Below, in pieces: positions 4,148 through 7,020 of a DNA stretch of 7,020 nt (position 1 is its first letter; each line of letters starts with the position of its first letter). The stretch is taken from NCBI GenBank assembly GCA_002471975.1, contig DKQZ01000109.1:1-7020 (forward strand), given 5' to 3'. The position numbers and the translations under genes were made by a program. The notes beneath the pieces were generated by a model. It did no database searches. It saw only the letters and a list, made by a program, of their open reading frames with translations, and had not been told where the DNA came from. This DNA is from Dialister sp. UBA7295. GTDB lineage: Bacteria; Bacillota; Negativicutes; Veillonellales; Dialisteraceae.

Positions 4148-6028
4148 TCAATCCTTCACCACGGCCACCGTATTCTTTCCGCTTCGTTTGGCCACATAGA
4201 GGGCCTTATCCATACGCCGGTAGAAATTCTCTGCCTTGTCTTTCGGCCCGGAACGGGCTATGCCGAGGCTGATGGAAACGGGAGTGCCATCGGGACAGAA
4301 AATCTTTTGGGATACGGACTTTCGGAGTGTTTCTGCCAGTTCCAGGGTACTCTCAGGAGTCAGGTTCGGAAGGAGCAGCACGAATTCATCGCCGCCCCAC
4401 CGACCGGCTGCCGCGAAGGGGGTCATTTCATTCTTAAGAATCATGGCCAGTTCCTTCAGGACCCGGTCCCCCACATCATGGCCGAAGGTATCGTTGATGG
4501 CTTTGAAATTGTCCAGATCCATCATGATGGCAAAGAAGGGAACTTTCATGCTTCTCGAAGAATTCGTCAGTCTTCTCAGCCTGGTTTCGATGGCTTCCCT
4601 GTCGAAAAGGCCCGTCAGGCCGTCATGGGTGGCCAGGAAGGCCAGGCGGTTATTGGTATCCGTCAATTTCCGGTTCATTTCTTCCAGCCGGTCATTTGCT
4701 TTTTCCAGTTCCACCGAGGAAACGGTCATGAAAGAGGCCATCCGCTGGATGGTGGTCATGGTGTTACTCTTGAAGCCCACATGATGGAAGTGCACTTTAT
4801 GAGGAGCGTCGGGATGGCTGTTTTCCCGGAGAGCCGCTGCCACCAGGGTCATATTCAGGCTCGAAGTGATGCCGCCCTCACGGCTGATTTCCCCATGACA
4901 GTAACCGCCTGCCATGGGCGCCAGTTCCCCATAGGGCGCAAGGCCCTGATCCGTGCCTTCATTCAGGAAAAGGCGGCGGATCACACAGGAAAAAATCAGG
5001 AGTCCTTCCGGCGCGAAATCTTCCAGCTTCTTGGCATTTTCCTGGCAGCAGGAAATAATTTCATTGGGATTCCCGTAAGACAGATGCACTTTCTGCCCTT
5101 CCCGGCAGTTCCCCATCACGGACAGGGCGCCGTCAGGCAGAAAATCATCAGGAAGTCTTGCCAGGAAACGATCATTTTCAATAACCAGCAGGGGAAAAGA
5201 GAGGAAACCGGTTTCCATATCCTCTCCGTCTTCTATACCCAGATACCGGGCATAGACCGCTTCCGCCGGCTCATAGTCAATTTCTTTGATCACATGATCC
5301 CCCGTCATGGCAGTGATGGTCATTTCCTGGCCCAGGGGCTGCCAGCCCAGATTCGTCTGCACGTCGATGACCACCGGACCGGTAAAAGCAATGCAAAGAA
5401 TGGCATTCTCCAGGATCCGGCGTCCGTCAAAGACGAAAGTCCTGCCCCCTTCCGTACAGGAATCAGCCAAACCGCCAAAGATGGAAACGGAGGGCGGCAG
5501 CGCATCCAGCGCTTTCAGGAAGGGAGAAATCGTGGAAACAGGAATGCTGCCAAGGATAGCGATGCCGGAAAGGTCTTTTACGGGAGAATAAAGATCCAAT
5601 ACCCGGCGGGCTGCATCGGTGAGGGCCATGGGGTCTATTTCAAAGGCAGAAAGGCTGATCTCCGTTTTTTCAAAGAAAAGGAAGGAAAGGATGGAAACCC
5701 CTTCCGCCTGATGACCATCCAGAATCCCGCCGGAGCTTGTCTCCCCGCAAAGAGGAACTCCAGGAAACGCATCAGCCAGACGGTCCAGGTCCTTTTCAAT
5801 GAATGCAGGATCATCGGACCCATGAAAGAGAAGGATCAGGAGGTTTCCGCCTTCCTTCTGCCTTTCCTTCATCTCCGAAATGGCCCGGTCAAAGATTTCC
5901 TTATTTTTCAACCCGTAATTATACTGTTTCATCCCGATTCCCACCCTTACCGAAAGGGAGCCATTCCCAGATGCCCGAATGACTTCATATATTTCGTGAA
6001 ACACGAATCCTTTTAATAGTATAATCAT
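4148..6028 (-). CDS. FIST-domain sensor diguanylate cyclase (GGDEF)
   Basis: The product (up to 626 aa) appears to be a soluble sensor enzyme making cyclic di-GMP. No membrane segment is seen. A FIST N-domain (about 28-235) includes the CGETSSGGIL loop (94-103). A FIST C-domain (about 250-400) ends with GGYCHGEISREGG (374-386). FIST domains are thought to bind small ligands such as amino acids. A predicted coiled-coil linker (435-462) leads to a GGDEF domain (about 465-624) with DGLTGL, metal-binding Asp504 in MDLDNFK, GHDVGD, and the intact signature RWGGDEF (543-549). The inhibitory RxxD site normally upstream of GGDEF is absent, so product inhibition there is unlikely. No EAL or HD-GYP domain is present. 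The start is uncertain: the ATG at 6028 lacks a clear ribosome site, while the ATG at 5932 (residue 33) has a purine-rich upstream but would trim the start of the FIST fold. A terminator follows the stop. Confidence 0.9.
   Translation of the reverse strand: MIILLKGFVFHEIYEVIRASGNGSLSVRVGIGMKQYNYGLKNKEIFDRAISEMKERQKEGGNLLILLFHGSDDPAFIEKDLDRLADAFPGVPLCGETSSGGILDGHQAEGVSILSFLFFEKTEISLSAFEIDPMALTDAARRVLDLYSPVKDLSGIAILGSIPVSTISPFLKALDALPPSVSIFGGLADSCTEGGRTFVFDGRRILENAILCIAFTGPVVIDVQTNLGWQPLGQEMTITAMTGDHVIKEIDYEPAEAVYARYLGIEDGEDMETGFLSFPLLVIENDRFLARLPDDFLPDGALSVMGNCREGQKVHLSYGNPNEIISCCQENAKKLEDFAPEGLLIFSCVIRRLFLNEGTDQGLAPYGELAPMAGGYCHGEISREGGITSSLNMTLVAAALRENSHPDAPHKVHFHHVGFKSNTMTTIQRMASFMTVSSVELEKANDRLEEMNRKLTDTNNRLAFLATHDGLTGLFDREAIETRLRRLTNSSRSMKVPFFAIMMDLDNFKAINDTFGHDVGDRVLKELAMILKNEMTPFAAAGRWGGDEFVLLLPNLTPESTLELAETLRKSVSQKIFCPDGTPVSISLGIARSGPKDKAENFYRRMDKALYVAKRSGKNTVAVVKD
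5993..6007. promoter_or_regulatory. Short perfect palindrome at the 5' end of the FIST-GGDEF gene
   Basis: TTCGTG-AAA-CACGAA is a perfect 6-3-6 inverted repeat within the first codons of the longest frame. If translation really starts farther in, it would lie in the leader and could be an operator or leader stem. Function is inferred from symmetry alone. Confidence 0.3.
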
Positions 6029-6257
6029 AGCATATCTTTAAAAAAGTTCCCAGTTGAATCATGCATTCAAGACAACAATTCATGCGATAAACTCGGCATA
6101 AATTTAAATTTGTTGTTCAGAAAGACTGCTTTGTCACATTATTTCCGAAATCTCAATGACCGGGAAAGTGCTTCTGATGAAGCGGCAGAGATTGGACTCA
6201 GACCATACAGTCACCCTGCAGAATGACAGGCTGCCTTTGAAATCTCCTTTCCCCACG
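6029..6257. other. Upstream region of the FIST-GGDEF gene
   Basis: AT-rich DNA with no supported gene. On the minus strand TATGCTATGATTATACT (about 6034-6018) offers -10-like hexamers that overlap the ATG at 6028, which would favour a downstream translation start. No good -35 is present. A 17-base inverted repeat, TTGAAT-CATGC-ATTCAA, lies at 6054-6070, about 25 bases upstream of the ATG. Confidence 0.4.
6054..6070. promoter_or_regulatory. Inverted repeat, possible operator
   Basis: TTGAAT-CATGC-ATTCAA has perfect 6-base arms 5 bases apart, directly upstream of the FIST-GGDEF gene. Its size and place suit a dimeric repressor or activator site. No regulator is identified. Confidence 0.3.
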
Positions 6258-6288
6258 CAAAAAGAGGCGCCCTTTCGGACGCCCCTTT
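6258..6288 (-). terminator. Terminator of the DUF2922-DUF1659 operon
   Basis: On the minus strand AAAGGGGCG pairs with CGCCTCTTT (one G-T wobble) around a 10-base loop and runs into TTTTTGCG. It lies some 45 bases after the stop of the DUF1659 gene and separates this operon from the FIST-GGDEF gene. Confidence 0.8.
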
Positions 6289-6331
6289 CAGGAGAACCGG
6301 ATTCAACAAATTGTTACTCAGAAATCATCAC

Positions 6332-6559
6332 TCAGTCAGCAGAAGTGAGATCAGCCACATCCACGCGGCTTACGCTTTCCACATTGCCTTCAACCAGGCC
6401 TGCATAGGCATTGCCTGCTTCGTAAAGCGCTTCATCAGTGGCATCGAGCTTTACATTGGAAAGGTTTACGGTTCTGTACTTCGCTTTACCCCCGGAAGTC
6501 AGACCATTGGGGAAACGAAGACGAAGCTTTACATCAGAAACATTTTTGGAAACTGCCAT
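6332..6559 (-). CDS. DUF1659 family small protein
   Basis: This 75-residue protein resembles the DUF1659 family of small proteins found across Bacillota. It shows the family layout: a strand-forming start (VKLRLRF), a Gly/Lys stretch and RTVNLSNVKLDATDEALYEA in the middle, then an Ala-rich helix and a final VSRVDVADL strand. There is no signal peptide or membrane segment. The biochemical role of the family is unknown to me. AAAGGA lies about ten bases before the ATG. It is second in a tight pair, 35 bases after the DUF2922 gene, and a terminator follows it. DUF1659 and DUF2922 genes are commonly adjacent, so the products probably work together. Confidence 0.8.
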   Translation of the reverse strand: MAVSKNVSDVKLRLRFPNGLTSGGKAKYRTVNLSNVKLDATDEALYEAGNAYAGLVEGNVESVSRVDVADLTSAD

Positions 6560-6594
6560 TATACATCATTCCTTTCTTTTCAATACATTCACAA

Positions 6595-6801
6595 TCAGTT
6601 CAGCAGAGTCTTTTCAGTGGTAACGAGGTACGCATCATCCAGAGAAACCAGCTCGGCGCCGCCCGCAGAAACAAACACAGGCAGCATCTTTGCTGCAGCC
6701 TCCTGAACGGAAGCGCGGGTCAGGGTATCTTTTGCATTTGCCACACTCATGGTAGAAATAGAACCACCTGCCGTTTTGAATTTAAGTACAAGAGTCTTCA
6801 T
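6595..6801 (-). CDS. DUF2922 family small protein
   Basis: This 68-residue protein resembles the DUF2922 family. It opens with a beta hairpin (KTLVLKFKTAGGSISTMSV), has a central segment with the DTLTRASVQEAAAKMLPVFV helix-like pattern, then LVSLDDAYLVTTEKTLL at the end. It has no signal peptide, membrane segment or cysteine. The family's function is not known to me. A clear AAAGGA sits eight bases before the ATG. It is the first gene of the pair with the DUF1659 gene, and both are small, acidic-to-neutral and likely co-translated from one transcript. Confidence 0.8.
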   Translation of the reverse strand: MKTLVLKFKTAGGSISTMSVANAKDTLTRASVQEAAAKMLPVFVSAGGAELVSLDDAYLVTTEKTLLN

Positions 6802-7000
6802 GATATCATATCCTTTCTATGAAATTTGGAAATATTCGAGAACTCCATTCCGCCTCCCCGGGCCGGGCTTCATTTTGCTCTCTATACATATAGTAGAAAA
6901 AATTCCGTTTTGTCTCATTAGAAGTTTATTAAACCTTAAAATTGCAGGGATGAGGGTGTACAAAAATAGAAATCATTATTTTAAAAACTTTAGGGACAAA
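6802..7000. other. Upstream region of the DUF2922 gene
   Basis: No gene is seen. The DUF2922 leader contains a GC-rich patch (about 6853-6868, CCCGG-G-CCGGG) in otherwise AT-rich DNA. A possible promoter lies at 6887-6916. The rest has no feature I can support. Confidence 0.45.
6887..6916 (-). promoter_or_regulatory. Possible promoter of the DUF2922-DUF1659 operon
   Basis: On the minus strand GAGACA (6916-6911) and TATATG (6892-6887) are 18 bases apart, with an A/T-rich spacer. Matches to TTGACA and TATAAT are partial. It would give a leader of about 80 bases. Confidence 0.3.
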
Positions 7001-7020
7001 AGTTATCAGTTATTAGTTAT
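7001..7020 (+). repeat. AGTTATY heptamer array, cut by the window end
   Basis: AGTTATC, AGTTATT and AGTTAT run head to tail to the last base. It is another seven-base-period array in this window but unrelated in sequence to the G-rich ones. Its full length cannot be seen. Confidence 0.6.

Noticed and set aside
4307..6016. A 569-codon open frame on the plus strand, antisense to FIST-GGDEF
   Set aside because: It lies wholly opposite a gene with clear domains, its product has no recognisable motif and is rich in His, Gln, Arg and Phe as expected from antisense of this codon use, and it lacks a convincing start.

Overview
The window reads as a chromosomal segment of a bacterium, most likely a Bacillota and possibly the Gram-negative Negativicutes branch. 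The lineage is an inference from gene content: a DUF1659/DUF2922 small-gene pair typical of Bacillota, purine-rich AAAGGA/GAAGGGAGGG ribosome binding sites, and a FIST-GGDEF signalling protein. All recognisable genes lie on the minus strand. TGA is the ordinary stop codon here.

Layout: 1-352 is the truncated end of a dispersed, hairpin-rich repeat. 353-742 is non-coding and holds two homologous hairpins in inverted orientation; the minus-strand one is a good intrinsic terminator for the gene pair that follows. 743-2541 is a cheR-cheB pair (receptor methyltransferase and methylesterase) read leftward. cheR carries an in-frame TGA followed by a perfectly canonical CheR C-terminus, which ends in an ATGA overlap with cheB. 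cheB has a degenerate receiver domain and a C-terminus that appears frameshifted. The adaptation module therefore looks to be decaying, unless these are sequencing errors or recoding.

2542-2946 is a gene-free upstream region. 2947-4130 is a roughly 1.2-kb non-coding mosaic. A left arm (plus orientation) and a right arm (minus orientation) carry the same modules in the same order: a G-rich heptamer or nonamer array, a hairpin with a TGAT-type loop, and a conserved ATGGGGAATGGG-type box. The extended repeat body occupies the centre. The arrays contain canonical G-quadruplex motifs, and the hairpin stems covary between copies. The outermost hairpin on the right doubles as the terminator of the next gene.

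4148-6028 encodes a soluble FIST-sensor diguanylate cyclase (c-di-GMP synthesis). 6029-6258 is its upstream region, with small palindromes. 6332-6801 is a two-gene DUF2922-DUF1659 operon with clear ribosome binding sites and its own terminator. The window closes in AT-rich DNA ending in another heptamer array.

Functionally, the larger genes belong to signal transduction: methylation-based adaptation (CheR/CheB) and ligand-responsive c-di-GMP synthesis (FIST-GGDEF). No receptor, CheA, CheW or flagellar gene is visible. The most unusual material is the modular repeat family and the paired lesions in cheR and cheB.
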